DNA of 9,154 bases from Candidatus Equinaster intestinalis (GTDB lineage: Bacteria; Bacillota_A; Clostridia; Oscillospirales; Acutalibacteraceae): positions 1 to 9,154 of the forward strand of contig JAGHTJ010000128.1 in assembly GCA_018065375.1 (NCBI GenBank), in the 5' to 3' direction. Positions 1 through 5,801 of the stretch are shown in pieces. Numbering within the stretch: position 1 is the first letter of the stretch; each line of letters begins with the position of its first letter. A program made the translations under genes and the position numbers. Under the pieces are notes generated by a model. That model was not told where the DNA came from. It saw only the letters and a list, made by a program, of their open reading frames with translations, and made no database searches.

Positions 1-21
1 GTTCTCGCCTGCGGGCTCGGT

Positions 22-67
22 CCGCCACGGCTCTGACAGCACACTGTGCTGTCATTCACTACCGTGG
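22..67. repeat. Nested inverted repeat (intergenic palindromic element)
   Basis: A perfect 9-bp inverted repeat, TGACAGCAC (34-42) and GTGCTGTCA (46-54), lies inside an outer 6-bp pair, CCACGG (25-30) and CCGTGG (62-67), giving a long cruciform or RNA hairpin. There is no T-run after it, so it does not look like a standard terminator. It resembles interspersed GC-rich palindromes of Clostridia genomes, but whether it is repeated elsewhere cannot be seen here. Confidence 0.6.
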
Positions 68-89
68 TCGCCGCCTTCGTCTACATCGT

Positions 90-149
90 CCCCTACATAT
101 GTGATACCAATGTTATCGTCGGTGTAGGGGCGGGTCTCTGTGCCCGCCC
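90..149. repeat. Palindromic repeat, copy 1, with adjoining GC-rich hairpin
   Basis: CCCCTACA (90-97) pairs with TGTAGGGG (123-130), enclosing GTGATACCAATGTT. Directly adjoining and sharing bases is a second hairpin, GGGCGGG (128-134) with CCCGCCC (143-149). The enclosed 14-mer recurs in copy 2, so this is a true repeat family and not one chance hairpin. Its function is unknown; small non-autonomous palindromic elements of the REP/MITE kind are one possibility. Confidence 0.65.
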
Positions 150-171
150 GTTTTGTTTTGCCGAGAATTGC

Positions 172-229
172 GGCGGCAGCAAGCAGCCGCCCTACATAGT
201 GTGATACCAATGTTGCTGACAGCGTAGGG
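172..229. repeat. Palindromic repeat, copy 2, with preceding GC-rich hairpin
   Basis: A second copy of the element at 90-130: CCCTAC (190-195) pairs with GTAGGG (224-229) and again encloses GTGATACCAATGTT. It is preceded by another hairpin, GGCGGC (172-177) with GCCGCC (186-191). The two copies lie about 99 bp apart in the same orientation. The distal arm regions differ (ATCGTCGG versus GCTGACAGC), while the proximal half is nearly identical. Confidence 0.6.
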
Positions 230-262
230 AATGGGTTTGCTCGTTCCGAAAATCATAACAAA

Positions 263-287
263 ATACCCCTGCTTCAGGCAGGGGTAT
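263..287 (-). terminator. Rho-independent terminator of the XRE gene
   Basis: A perfect 10-bp stem, ATACCCCTGC (263-272) and GCAGGGGTAT (278-287), with a 5-nt loop. Read on the minus strand it is followed by TTTTGTTATG, a U-rich tail, and it begins 15 nt after the stop codon of the minus-strand gene at 302-553. The plus-strand tail is less T-rich, so the main direction is minus. Confidence 0.8.
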
Positions 288-301
288 TATGTTATTTGAA
301 A

Positions 302-553
302 TTACTGTAAATCTTCGGGAAAAAATTCAATTATCGGGGTTTCCAACGCTTTTGAGAAAATCATTAAATCTATGTCGGTTAAAAAGCGCTCGCCGTTTTC
401 TGCGCGGCGAATAAAATAATGGTCAACATCAAACCCCAAAAGTTGCATTTTTGCGGCGAGACCGCGCTGCGAAAGCTTTTTTTGTTTGCGAATTTCGGCA
501 ATGCGTTTGCCGCAGAGATTATTTGTACCATCCCGAGCCTTTATCTTAAACAT
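302..553 (-). CDS. Small XRE-family helix-turn-helix transcriptional regulator
   Basis: An 83-residue protein that is almost entirely one XRE/Cro-like HTH domain, roughly residues 15-80. The helices GKRIAEIRKQKKLSQ and RGLAAKMQLLGF are followed by the family-typical RRAENGERFLTD segment and a last helix before FFPEDLQ. There is no ligand-binding or oligomerisation extension. The ATG start has GAGG seven bases upstream. The gene is divergent from the WG-repeat membrane protein gene, and the gap between them holds a pair of inverted 16-bp sites around both promoters, so I infer that it represses itself and its neighbour. It has its own terminator at 263-287. The fold is confident; the regulatory target is inferred from layout only. 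Confidence 0.85.
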   Translation of the reverse strand: MFKIKARDGTNNLCGKRIAEIRKQKKLSQRGLAAKMQLLGFDVDHYFIRRAENGERFLTDIDLMIFSKALETPIIEFFPEDLQ

Positions 554-569
554 AGAAAGACCTCATTTT

Positions 570-585
570 GTTGAATAGTGTTTAC
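570..585 (+). promoter_or_regulatory. Operator-like site 1 (GTTGAATAGTGTTTAC)
   Basis: A 16-bp site matching 15 of 16 positions of the reverse complement of 623-638. It overlaps the probable -35 hexamer of the plus-strand promoter (581-586) and lies in the leader of the minus-strand XRE gene. Each site is itself weakly palindromic (TGAA-N5-TTCA in the better copy), as expected for a dimeric HTH protein. Confidence 0.65.
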
Positions 586-609
586 TTTTATATTATTGTA
601 TGCTATAAT
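581..609 (+). promoter_or_regulatory. Promoter of the WG-repeat membrane gene
   Basis: The -10 box is TATAAT (604-609), and 17 bp upstream is the weaker -35 TTTACT (581-586). The predicted start is near 616, between the two operator-like sites, so a bound repressor would block polymerase. The ATG at 676 is about 60 nt downstream. Confidence 0.65.
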
Positions 610-619
610 GTAGATGCAA
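590..619 (-). promoter_or_regulatory. Possible promoter of the XRE gene
   Basis: On the minus strand TTGCAT (619-614) is followed 18 bp later by TAATAT (595-590). It overlaps the plus-strand promoter, so the two genes would compete for polymerase in the same 50 bp. The hexamers are only moderate matches. Confidence 0.4.
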
Positions 620-622
620 ATG

Positions 623-638
623 GTGAACACTATTCAAC
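623..638 (-). promoter_or_regulatory. Operator-like site 2 (GTTGAATAGTGTTCAC on minus strand)
   Basis: The inverted partner of site 1, with 53 bp between the sites' first positions (570 and 623) and the shared promoter region between them. It sits just downstream of the predicted plus-strand transcription start. The core arms TTGAATAGTGTT (571-582) and AACACTATTCAA (626-637) are perfectly complementary over 12 bp. Confidence 0.65.
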
Positions 639-675
639 ATTTGTGAGGTTAATTTTATTTTATGGGGGAAATTTT

Positions 676-1830
676 ATGGATTTAATTAAAGGAATTAAGG
701 AAACCGGTAAATTTATTTCAAATAAATTTGTTTTGAAATTGTTTGTAACAATTTTTACGGTTGCCGCATTATTTGTGGCGTTCAAATTTGATTTATGGAC
801 GGATACATTTATGGAGATTACAACCTGGCATAATCTCTCCGAGCCCACTCTGTTATCGAAATTGTTTTTGATTTTTGGAATTTTGGGTATAGTTTTTATT
901 TGGGTTAATTTATCAAAAATTTCTTTTGTTTTTTCATTTTTGTCGCTTTTTTCCTGTGCGGCAGAAATTTTTACCAACGCATATTCGCTTTACGGTCAAT
1001 ATGTAGCGAGCGATATGTCTTGGAGGATCGATCCGGAAACGCCTATATTTGTTTTGGTCGGAATTGCATCTGTTTTAGTGGGCTTTTTGTGCATATCAAT
1101 GTCGGCAATCCGTTTCAAAAAAGCAATCGCTTGCTTTACTTTTGTTAAAAATAAGGAAAGGAATTTATTTATGGAAAACAAAAATGCGGAATCGGAAACT
1201 TCTGTAGCCGAAAACAGCGTTCAGGAAAGCAAACAATCAACCGGCAGCAAAAAAATTGTTATTTGCGTTATCGGCATTGTGCTTGCAGTAGTAATTGTAG
1301 CAGGCATATATTTGGTTACATCTCTTTTCAAAAAGCCTTTCAAAAGAGAAGAGACCGAAAAACCGCTTTTCAGCAACGGTTTGCTTGTCTTTGAGCAAAA
1401 CGGCAAATATGGCTATATAAATAAAAAAGGTCAGTTTGTAATAAACCCGCAGTTTGATTATGCTGTTAATTTTGATAAAAACGGGCTTGCGCTTGTAAAA
1501 TCCGGCGATAAGTGCGGCTATATAAACACCAAAGGTCAATATGTAATAAATCCGCAGTTTGATAATGCCGGAAATTTTGCCGAAAACGGGCTTGCACTTG
1601 TAAAATCCGGCGATAAGTGGGGTTATATAAACACCAAAGGTCAATATGTGATAAATCCGCAGTTTGATGGTGCGTTACCGTTTTTCAGTGATGGATATAC
1701 GATAGTTGTAACAGGAAAAAATAATTTTGGAGTAATAGATGAAAAAGGTAAATATATAGTTAATCCACATACTTTTGAAAACGCAGAAGAATATTTTACG
1801 ATCATATCCATATACCTATTACAAAGTTGA
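676..1830 (+). CDS. Multi-pass membrane protein with C-terminal WG repeats
   Basis: A 384-residue protein from ATG 676, which has GGGGGA six bases upstream; the frame is open back to 568, but that part overlaps the operators. Hydrophobic segments lie near residues 18-36, 60-79, 82-98 and 122-144. A polar linker (166-193, rich in E, S and N) and a fifth membrane segment (194-216) follow. The C-terminal part is four 35-residue WG-type repeats (235-374) with the signature GYINTKGQYVINPQFD, then a ten-residue tail. WG repeats are widespread in bacterial envelope proteins, but their ligand is generally unknown. Only unit 3 keeps the W of the W-G pair; units 1, 2 and 4 have Y, C and F. The protein is probably under control of the divergent XRE protein. 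A strong internal start at residue 166 suggests a fusion or a second product. Cellular function unknown. Confidence 0.8.
   Translation: MDLIKGIKETGKFISNKFVLKLFVTIFTVAALFVAFKFDLWTDTFMEITTWHNLSEPTLLSKLFLIFGILGIVFIWVNLSKISFVFSFLSLFSCAAEIFTNAYSLYGQYVASDMSWRIDPETPIFVLVGIASVLVGFLCISMSAIRFKKAIACFTFVKNKERNLFMENKNAESETSVAENSVQESKQSTGSKKIVICVIGIVLAVVIVAGIYLVTSLFKKPFKREETEKPLFSNGLLVFEQNGKYGYINKKGQFVINPQFDYAVNFDKNGLALVKSGDKCGYINTKGQYVINPQFDNAGNFAENGLALVKSGDKWGYINTKGQYVINPQFDGALPFFSDGYTIVVTGKNNFGVIDEKGKYIVNPHTFENAEEYFTIISIYLLQS
1153..1173 (+). promoter_or_regulatory. Internal ribosome binding site and in-frame ATG
   Basis: AAGGAAAGG (1153-1161) is followed nine bases later by an in-frame ATG (1171-1173), inside the membrane-protein gene. 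Starting here would give a 219-residue protein with one N-terminal membrane anchor and all four WG repeats, a complete and sensible architecture in itself. Either the locus makes two products, or two formerly separate genes were joined by loss of a stop. Confidence 0.5.
1378..1797 (+). repeat. Four tandem 105-bp WG-repeat coding units
   Basis: Unit boundaries fall at 1378, 1483, 1588 and 1693, each 105 bp (35 codons). Units 2 and 3 differ at only 4 of their first 81 nucleotides, much closer than the others, which suggests a recent tandem duplication or ongoing conversion. Unit 4 is the most diverged. Confidence 0.85.
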
Positions 1831-1846
1831 GAAACAGCGCATAGTC

Positions 1847-2782
1847 TTAAAATCTTTTTCGAAGAAAAACGACCCCGTATGGGGTCGTTTTTTGTTTCAT
1901 ATTATTATAAAGGGCGTTATCGATGAGCTCGCCTATGGCGGCGATTACCTGCGGGGTGTCCTCCTTATAGGTCATACCGTACCATTTATCCTCACTGGCG
2001 AGCACCTTAACGCTCTTTTTGCCGCTTTGCATAAGGTTTTTAATGGCGGAAATTATATAAAACTCGCTCTTTAACTCACCGCCGCGCTGCTTTAAGAACT
2101 CGGTGAAATCTTTTTCGCAGCATTCAAAATAATCGGGGGTGAGGCCCCACATATTCATTGACACCACACTGTCGGGCGAAAGGGGAATGCGGGTTGCGCC
2201 GTCGTCCTCGGTAAATGTGCAGTCCGAAAAAATCTTGGTGCGCTCAACGATATCGGTAAGATAGCCGTTTTCCACTGTGCAGATTCCGCGGGAAACATGG
2301 CCGTTTTCGGTAAGTGTATTCGAGAGGCGGAAGCCCACCATACAGAAATTCTCACTATCGGCTTTCAGCTGATTATAAATTTGGTGAAATGCCGATTTTC
2401 CGTAATAATCGTCCGCATTTATAACGGCGAACGGCTCGTGGACAACATCCTTACAGCAAAGCACCGCGTGGCCCGTTCCCCAGGGTTTTTCTCTGCCCTC
2501 GGGCACGCTGAAACCGGCAGGGAGATACTCTTTTTCCTGAAAAACATATTCAACCTTAACGCGCTTTTCAATGCGCTTGCCCACAACCTCTTTGAAATCC
2601 TTTTCGATATTATGATTTATAACAAAAACTACCTTGTTGAAGCCGGCTTCAACCGCATCGTAAACCGAAAAATCGAGAATTGCCTCGCCGTTTTTACCAA
2701 CGGGGGCTATCTGCTTGCATCCGCCGAAGCGGCTGCCCATACCTGCCGCCATAACAATAAGTGTAGCATTAAAATTATCCAT
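1847..2782 (-). CDS. Sugar-nucleotidyltransferase family protein (NTP transferase domain)
   Basis: A 311-residue protein. The start at 2782 is preceded by AAGGTGA seven bases upstream, and the longer open frame beyond it is out of keeping with the promoter. The N-terminal nucleotide-binding signature is MAAGMGSRFGGCKQ (residues 11-24), followed by GKNGEAILDFSV and the metal-binding motif NADDYYG (122-128), which are hallmarks of the RmlA/GalU/GlmU-type nucleotidyltransferase fold. WGTGHAV (101-107) is also typical. The reaction would join an NTP to a sugar phosphate with release of pyrophosphate; the actual sugar and nucleotide cannot be read off. There is no left-handed beta-helix acyltransferase domain. 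The last 14 or so residues (from about 298) are encoded by the terminator hairpin, an odd arrangement that suggests a recent stop loss, frameshift or sequence error near residue 292. Confidence 0.85.
   Translation of the reverse strand: MDNFNATLIVMAAGMGSRFGGCKQIAPVGKNGEAILDFSVYDAVEAGFNKVVFVINHNIEKDFKEVVGKRIEKRVKVEYVFQEKEYLPAGFSVPEGREKPWGTGHAVLCCKDVVHEPFAVINADDYYGKSAFHQIYNQLKADSENFCMVGFRLSNTLTENGHVSRGICTVENGYLTDIVERTKIFSDCTFTEDDGATRIPLSPDSVVSMNMWGLTPDYFECCEKDFTEFLKQRGGELKSEFYIISAIKNLMQSGKKSVKVLASEDKWYGMTYKEDTPQVIAAIGELIDNALYNNMKQKTTPYGVVFLRKRF
1866..1893. terminator. Bidirectional terminator between convergent genes
   Basis: An 11-bp stem, AAAACGACCCC (1866-1876) and GGGGTCGTTTT (1881-1891), with loop GTAT. 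A T-run follows on the plus strand, ending 36 nt or so after the WG-gene stop, and GTCGTTTTTC follows on the minus strand. On the minus strand the hairpin lies inside the annotated nucleotidyltransferase frame, ahead of its stop codon. Confidence 0.85.
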
Positions 2783-2820
2783 AGAAAAATCACCTTTTAA
2801 GTAATATTGCGCGAAAAATC

Positions 2821-2829
2821 TGCTATATT
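2821..2829 (+). promoter_or_regulatory. Possible extended -10 promoter of the 228-residue gene
   Basis: TGCTATATT is an extended -10 (TG-N-TATATT) with no good -35 upstream. The start would be near 2836, about 26 nt before the ribosome binding site. It overlaps the opposite-strand promoter. Confidence 0.35.
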
Positions 2830-2831
2830 TC

Positions 2832-2860
2832 AGTATAGCCCTTAAAAAAATCTTTGTCAA
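2832..2860 (-). promoter_or_regulatory. Near-consensus promoter of the nucleotidyltransferase gene
   Basis: On the minus strand TTGACA (2860-2855), a 17-bp spacer and TATACT (2837-2832). The predicted start is near 2825, giving a 5' leader of about 40 nt. The -35 box directly adjoins the plus-strand ribosome binding site GAGGTGG (2861-2867). Confidence 0.8.
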
Positions 2861-2873
2861 GAGGTGGAACTCA

Positions 2874-3560
2874 ATGTTTACAACCCTTAACCCTCTGCCC
2901 GAGCCCGCCCGCCGCCGAAAAGTGGAAAGCGAGCGCATAAAATATGCGGGAAACGAGTTTTACACAAGCCGCCTTGTTTCCAAAAAAGCCGATAACCGCA
3001 AATTCATACAAAAATTTTTAAGGGAATGCAGGGTCCCCGTAATTTTACCCACCGATAACAATGTGCGTATGCTTAAATACAAAATAATGCTCAACACCGT
3101 TTTGCGCTTTTGTTCCCCCAAAACAACCGATGCCGCTTTTTATGACCCACTCGGCGACATTACCTGCATATTTTTTGCCGCCGTAAAGGCGTTTCGCACG
3201 GTTTTTCTCGTAAGCGAAAATGATGTTTACGATGCTATAAACGAAAATCTTTTGTCTCATAGCGGTATATGCGCGGTGAGAAAGCAAAAACTAACCGAAA
3301 TAGACCGCGCCGATATAATAATTTCCGCCGCCGACCTGCCATTTTCCTCGGCTCCCTATGTTTTCGGGGAATACGGTTGGTTTGTGGACAATAGCCCCGT
3401 TTTCTCCTGCCCGTTTCCCGAATTGCCCGCTTATGCCGATATTTACAGCGCCGCGGCAGGCATTGAGGAATACTTTGGCGAAAAGCGAATTTCGGCGGCT
3501 TACTGCGAAAATTTCTCGGGCGGTGGTGTGATAACCCCGGCAGAAAGCTTTTTTAAGTAA
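2874..3560 (+). CDS. Hypothetical protein, possibly Rossmann-like
   Basis: A 228-residue protein from ATG 2874, with AGGTGG (2862-2867) six bases upstream. I do not recognise the family. It is soluble, with no signal peptide or membrane segment, and has a basic N-terminus (PEPARRRK). Strand-helix alternation is visible: VPVILPTD (54-61), AFRTVFLVSENDVYDAIN (106-123), HSGICAVRKQ (129-138), RADIIISAADL (145-155). The hydrophobic strand followed by an acidic residue and helix, and the IIISAADLPF segment, recall a Rossmann-type nucleotide-binding or sorting fold, but no glycine-rich loop is clear. The DPLGD segment (91-95) may be a conserved loop. It is divergent from the nucleotidyltransferase gene and lies directly upstream of the greA promoter, with no terminator between them. 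Coding status is supported by start signals and by GC-rich wobble use like its neighbours. Confidence 0.75.
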   Translation: MFTTLNPLPEPARRRKVESERIKYAGNEFYTSRLVSKKADNRKFIQKFLRECRVPVILPTDNNVRMLKYKIMLNTVLRFCSPKTTDAAFYDPLGDITCIFFAAVKAFRTVFLVSENDVYDAINENLLSHSGICAVRKQKLTEIDRADIIISAADLPFSSAPYVFGEYGWFVDNSPVFSCPFPELPAYADIYSAAAGIEEYFGEKRISAAYCENFSGGGVITPAESFFK

Positions 3561-3566
3561 TCTTTC

Positions 3567-3595
3567 TTGACATAATAAGGAATATACTATATAAT
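3567..3595 (+). promoter_or_regulatory. Perfect-consensus sigma-A promoter of greA-lysS
   Basis: TTGACA (3567-3572), a 17-bp spacer and TATAAT (3590-3595) match the housekeeping consensus exactly. The start would be near 3602, giving a leader of about 47 nt. A small inverted repeat, CAGCAA (3606-3611) and TTGCTG (3614-3619), lies just inside the transcript. Confidence 0.9.
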
Positions 3596-3648
3596 AGTCC
3601 TGTTACAGCAAAGTTGCTGAAAATGAAACGAAACGGAGCTCTTATAAA

Positions 3649-4122
3649 ATGGAGAAAAAAATCAGACTTACGGATGACGGTCTTAAAAAGCTTCAGGATG
3701 AACTTGAGTATTTGAAAACTACGGGCAGAGCCGATATAGCCGAAAAAATCAAAATCGCGCGCGGCTATGGCGACCTCTCGGAAAACAGTGAGTATGATGA
3801 GGCAAAAAACGAGCAGGCTAAAATCGAGGCAAGAATTGTTGAAGTTGAGGCGATGCTCAAAAATGTTGAAATCATAACCGATGTAAAGGGCTCGGCAAAA
3901 ACCGTTATGCTCGGTTCAAAGGTTAAGATACTCGATGTTGAATTTGATGAGGAAACCGAGTACAGAATAGTTGGCTCCGCCGAGGCAGACCCCGATAAGG
4001 GCCTTATTTCGGATGAGTCCCCGGTAGGCAAAGCGCTTTTGGGCCACAAAACCGGCGAAACGGTTATGGCTGCGGCACCTGCGGGCGAAATCGAGCTTAA
4101 GATACTTTCCATTTCAAAATAA
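3649..4122 (+). CDS. greA: Transcription elongation factor GreA
   Basis: A 157-residue protein of normal GreA length. It enters the secondary channel of RNA polymerase and stimulates cleavage of the 3' end of backtracked RNA, which rescues stalled elongation complexes. The N-terminal coiled coil (about residues 8-76) carries the tip motif [17 protein letters not shown] (40-56), with the acidic residues D42 and E45 that correspond to the Mg-coordinating tip pair of known GreA proteins. The C-terminal FKBP-like domain (about 82-157) includes VMLGSKVKI and [14 protein letters not shown]. The ATG is ten bases after GGAG. The gene is transcribed from the consensus promoter at 3567-3595 and followed 54 bp later by lysS; a terminator in the gap would reduce read-through into lysS. 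Confidence 0.97.
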   Translation: MEKKIRLTDDGLKKLQDELEYLKTTGRADIAEKIKIARGYGDLSENSEYDEAKNEQAKIEARIVEVEAMLKNVEIITDVKGSAKTVMLGSKVKILDVEFDEETEYRIVGSAEADPDKGLISDESPVGKALLGHKTGETVMAAAPAGEIELKILSISK

Positions 4123-4129
4123 ATTTTTC

Positions 4130-4158
4130 GGCAGGAAAGTTTTTTTCCTGCCTTTTTT
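4130..4158 (+). terminator. Intrinsic terminator or attenuator between greA and lysS
   Basis: GGCAGGAAA (4130-4138) pairs with TTTCCTGCC (4144-4152) and is followed by six T residues. No separate promoter is evident between it and lysS, so lysS is probably expressed by partial read-through. The T-run (CCTTTTT) is also complementary to the lysS ribosome-binding segment AAAAAGG (4160-4166). Confidence 0.85.
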
Positions 4159-4176
4159 CAAAAAGGTTGTGTAATT

Positions 4177-5676
4177 ATGGCAGAAAATAATATACCGGCA
4201 GCAGAGCCCACCCAGGAAGAGCTTAACGAAATTTTGCGGGTGCGCCGCGAAAAGCTGCAAAATCTTAAGGATGCGGGCAAAAACCCCTACGAAATCACAA
4301 AGTTTGATTTTAACAGCTACTCAAAGGACATAAAGGATAACTTTGAGGAGTTTGAGGGCAAAACCGTAAGAATTGCGGGCAGAATGATGAGCCGCAGAAT
4401 TATGGGAAAAGCCAGCTTTTATAATATTCAGGATGCTACCGGCAAAATTCAGCTTTATATTCGCCGCGATGATGTCGGCGAGGAGCCGTATATGGCTTTC
4501 AAAAAGTTCGATATCGGTGATATTGTGGGTATTGAGGGCTTTGTTTTCAAAACTCAGACAGGCGAAATTTCGGTGCATACTCAGAGCATTGAGCTCTTAA
4601 GCAAATCGCTTTTGCCCCTGCCCGAAAAGTTCCACGGTCTTAGGGACAACGACCTTCGCTACCGCCAGCGCTATGTTGACCTCATTATGAACAGCGAGGT
4701 TAAGGATACCTTTTATAAGCGCTCGCAGATACTTAAGGAAATCAGAAATTATCTCGATAATAAGGGCTTTCTGGAGGTTGATACTCCTATTCTCGTGCCT
4801 TTGGAAATCGGCGCATCGGCGAGACCCTTTAAGACACACCATAACACCCTCGATATGGATATGTATCTGCGCATCGAAACCGAGCTATACTTAAAGCGCC
4901 TTATTGTGGGCGGTATGGACAGGGTTTATGAGGTTGGCAGAATTTTCCGCAATGAGGGTATGGACACCAAGCATAACCCCGAGTTTACATCGGTTGAGCT
5001 TTATCAGGCGTATACCGATTATAAGGGTATGATGGACCTTGTTGAAGAAATGAACACCATGCTTGCCGAAAAAATCTGCGGAAGCAAGATTATTAACTAT
5101 CAGGGCACCGAGATAAATATGGGCAAATGGGAGCGCCTTACTATGGTAGAGGCGGTTAAAAAGTATTCGGGCTGTGATTATTACGATTGGCAGACCGATG
5201 AGGATGCCCGAAAGTGCGCTAAAGAGCACCATGTTGAAGTGCCCGAAAATGCCACAAAAGGCACCGTTTTGGCAGAGTTTTTCGATGCGTTTGTTGAGGA
5301 AAAGCTTATTCAGCCCACATTTATTTATGATTACCCGGTTGAAAACAGCCCGCTTGCAAAGCGCAAGCCCGAGGACCCCGCATTCACCGAGCGTTTTGAG
5401 TATTTTATCAATGCTACCGAGTTCGGCAACGCTTTCTCCGAGCTTAACGACCCGATAGACCAGAAGGAACGCTTCGAAAAGCAGGTTGCCGCCAAGAAAA
5501 AGGACGAGCCCGACTGTAATGCCGAGGTTGATTACGACTATGTAACCGCCCTCGAATACGGTATGGCGCCCACCGGCGGCCTCGGCTTCGGTATTGACAG
5601 ACTTGTAATGCTCCTTACCGACAGCGCATCAATAAGGGATGTTTTGCTCTTCCCGACAATGAAACCTTTGGAGTGA
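4177..5676 (+). CDS. lysS: Lysyl-tRNA synthetase, class II
   Basis: A 499-residue protein matching the usual bacterial class II LysRS length. It activates lysine with ATP and charges tRNA-Lys in the cytoplasm. The N-terminal OB-fold anticodon-binding domain spans about residues 62-145 ([20 protein letters not shown]). The class II catalytic core follows: motif 1 around 184-205 ([20 protein letters not shown]), motif 2 around 250-278 with the ATP-contacting arginine in GRIFRNEG (254-261) and [12 protein letters not shown], and motif 3 [14 protein letters not shown] (467-480). The lysine-pocket segment [20 protein letters not shown] is also family-typical. The ATG follows AAAAGG at ten bases. 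It lies downstream of greA, and its 3' side marks the edge of the restriction cassette; the terminator at 5767-5800 ends it. Confidence 0.98.
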   Translation: MAENNIPAAEPTQEELNEILRVRREKLQNLKDAGKNPYEITKFDFNSYSKDIKDNFEEFEGKTVRIAGRMMSRRIMGKASFYNIQDATGKIQLYIRRDDVGEEPYMAFKKFDIGDIVGIEGFVFKTQTGEISVHTQSIELLSKSLLPLPEKFHGLRDNDLRYRQRYVDLIMNSEVKDTFYKRSQILKEIRNYLDNKGFLEVDTPILVPLEIGASARPFKTHHNTLDMDMYLRIETELYLKRLIVGGMDRVYEVGRIFRNEGMDTKHNPEFTSVELYQAYTDYKGMMDLVEEMNTMLAEKICGSKIINYQGTEINMGKWERLTMVEAVKKYSGCDYYDWQTDEDARKCAKEHHVEVPENATKGTVLAEFFDAFVEEKLIQPTFIYDYPVENSPLAKRKPEDPAFTERFEYFINATEFGNAFSELNDPIDQKERFEKQVAAKKKDEPDCNAEVDYDYVTALEYGMAPTGGLGFGIDRLVMLLTDSASIRDVLLFPTMKPLE

Positions 5677-5687
5677 ATAAGTCCCTA

Positions 5688-5704
5688 TAAGTTACTGTAA
5701 CTTA
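5688..5704. repeat. Near-perfect palindrome TAAGTTACTGTAACTTA
   Basis: An 8-bp arm pair around a single central T, 11 bp after the lysS stop codon, with no T-run. It could be a protein-binding or recombination site at the junction with the restriction cassette; no function is shown by the sequence. Confidence 0.5.
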
Positions 5705-5729
5705 CTAAATAATACGCTTTGACGGGAGT

Positions 5730-5751
5730 ACTCTCCAAATTACTCTCCAAT
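5730..5751 (+). repeat. Left imperfect direct repeat flanking the restriction cassette
   Basis: Two CTCTCCAA octamers (5731-5738 and 5743-5750) in a 22-bp stretch that aligns with 9046-9066 with one gap and one mismatch. Both copies are in the same orientation, one on each side of the restriction-modification genes, as attachment-site duplications would be. Confidence 0.6.
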
Positions 5752-5766
5752 CCGTGCAAATAATTT

Positions 5767-5800
5767 ATCCCACACCGAAATATTTCGGTGTGGGATTTTT
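5767..5800 (+). terminator. Strong terminator between lysS and the restriction cassette
   Basis: CCCACACCGAAA (5769-5780) and TTTCGGTGTGGG (5783-5794) form a near-perfect stem closing on a tight loop, extended by A-T pairs and followed by TTTTT on the plus strand. It ends lysS. The hairpin also lies just beyond the hsdS stop on the minus strand, but the tail there is only weakly U-rich. Confidence 0.85.
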
Positions 5801-5801
5801 C

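Noticed and set aside
568..675. N-terminal extension of the WG-repeat membrane protein starting at TTG 568
   Set aside because: It would be translated across the operators and promoter, upstream of the predicted transcription start; ATG 676 has a strong ribosome binding site.
1378..1797. Possible CRISPR-like spaced repeat
   Set aside because: The 105-bp periodic units are in-frame protein-coding WG repeats, not repeats with unique spacers.
1775..2074. 99-residue plus-strand frame after the WG gene
   Set aside because: It runs antisense through the nucleotidyltransferase and the terminator, with no ribosome binding site; a shadow frame. I also considered it as a frameshifted end of the WG protein, but it does not continue the repeat pattern.
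2783..2938. N-terminal extension of the nucleotidyltransferase to 2938
   Set aside because: It spans the promoter (TTGACA/TATACT) and the start of the divergent gene; the conserved domain and ribosome binding site fit the ATG at 2782.
3606..3619. Inverted repeat CAGCAA/TTGCTG in the greA leader as a riboswitch or T-box element
   Set aside because: Too short (loop of two to four bases) and without any conserved leader motif; noted only as part of the leader.
5774..5790. Possible recombination site in the lysS-hsdS hairpin
   Set aside because: The stem followed by TTTTT is explained by ordinary termination between convergent genes.
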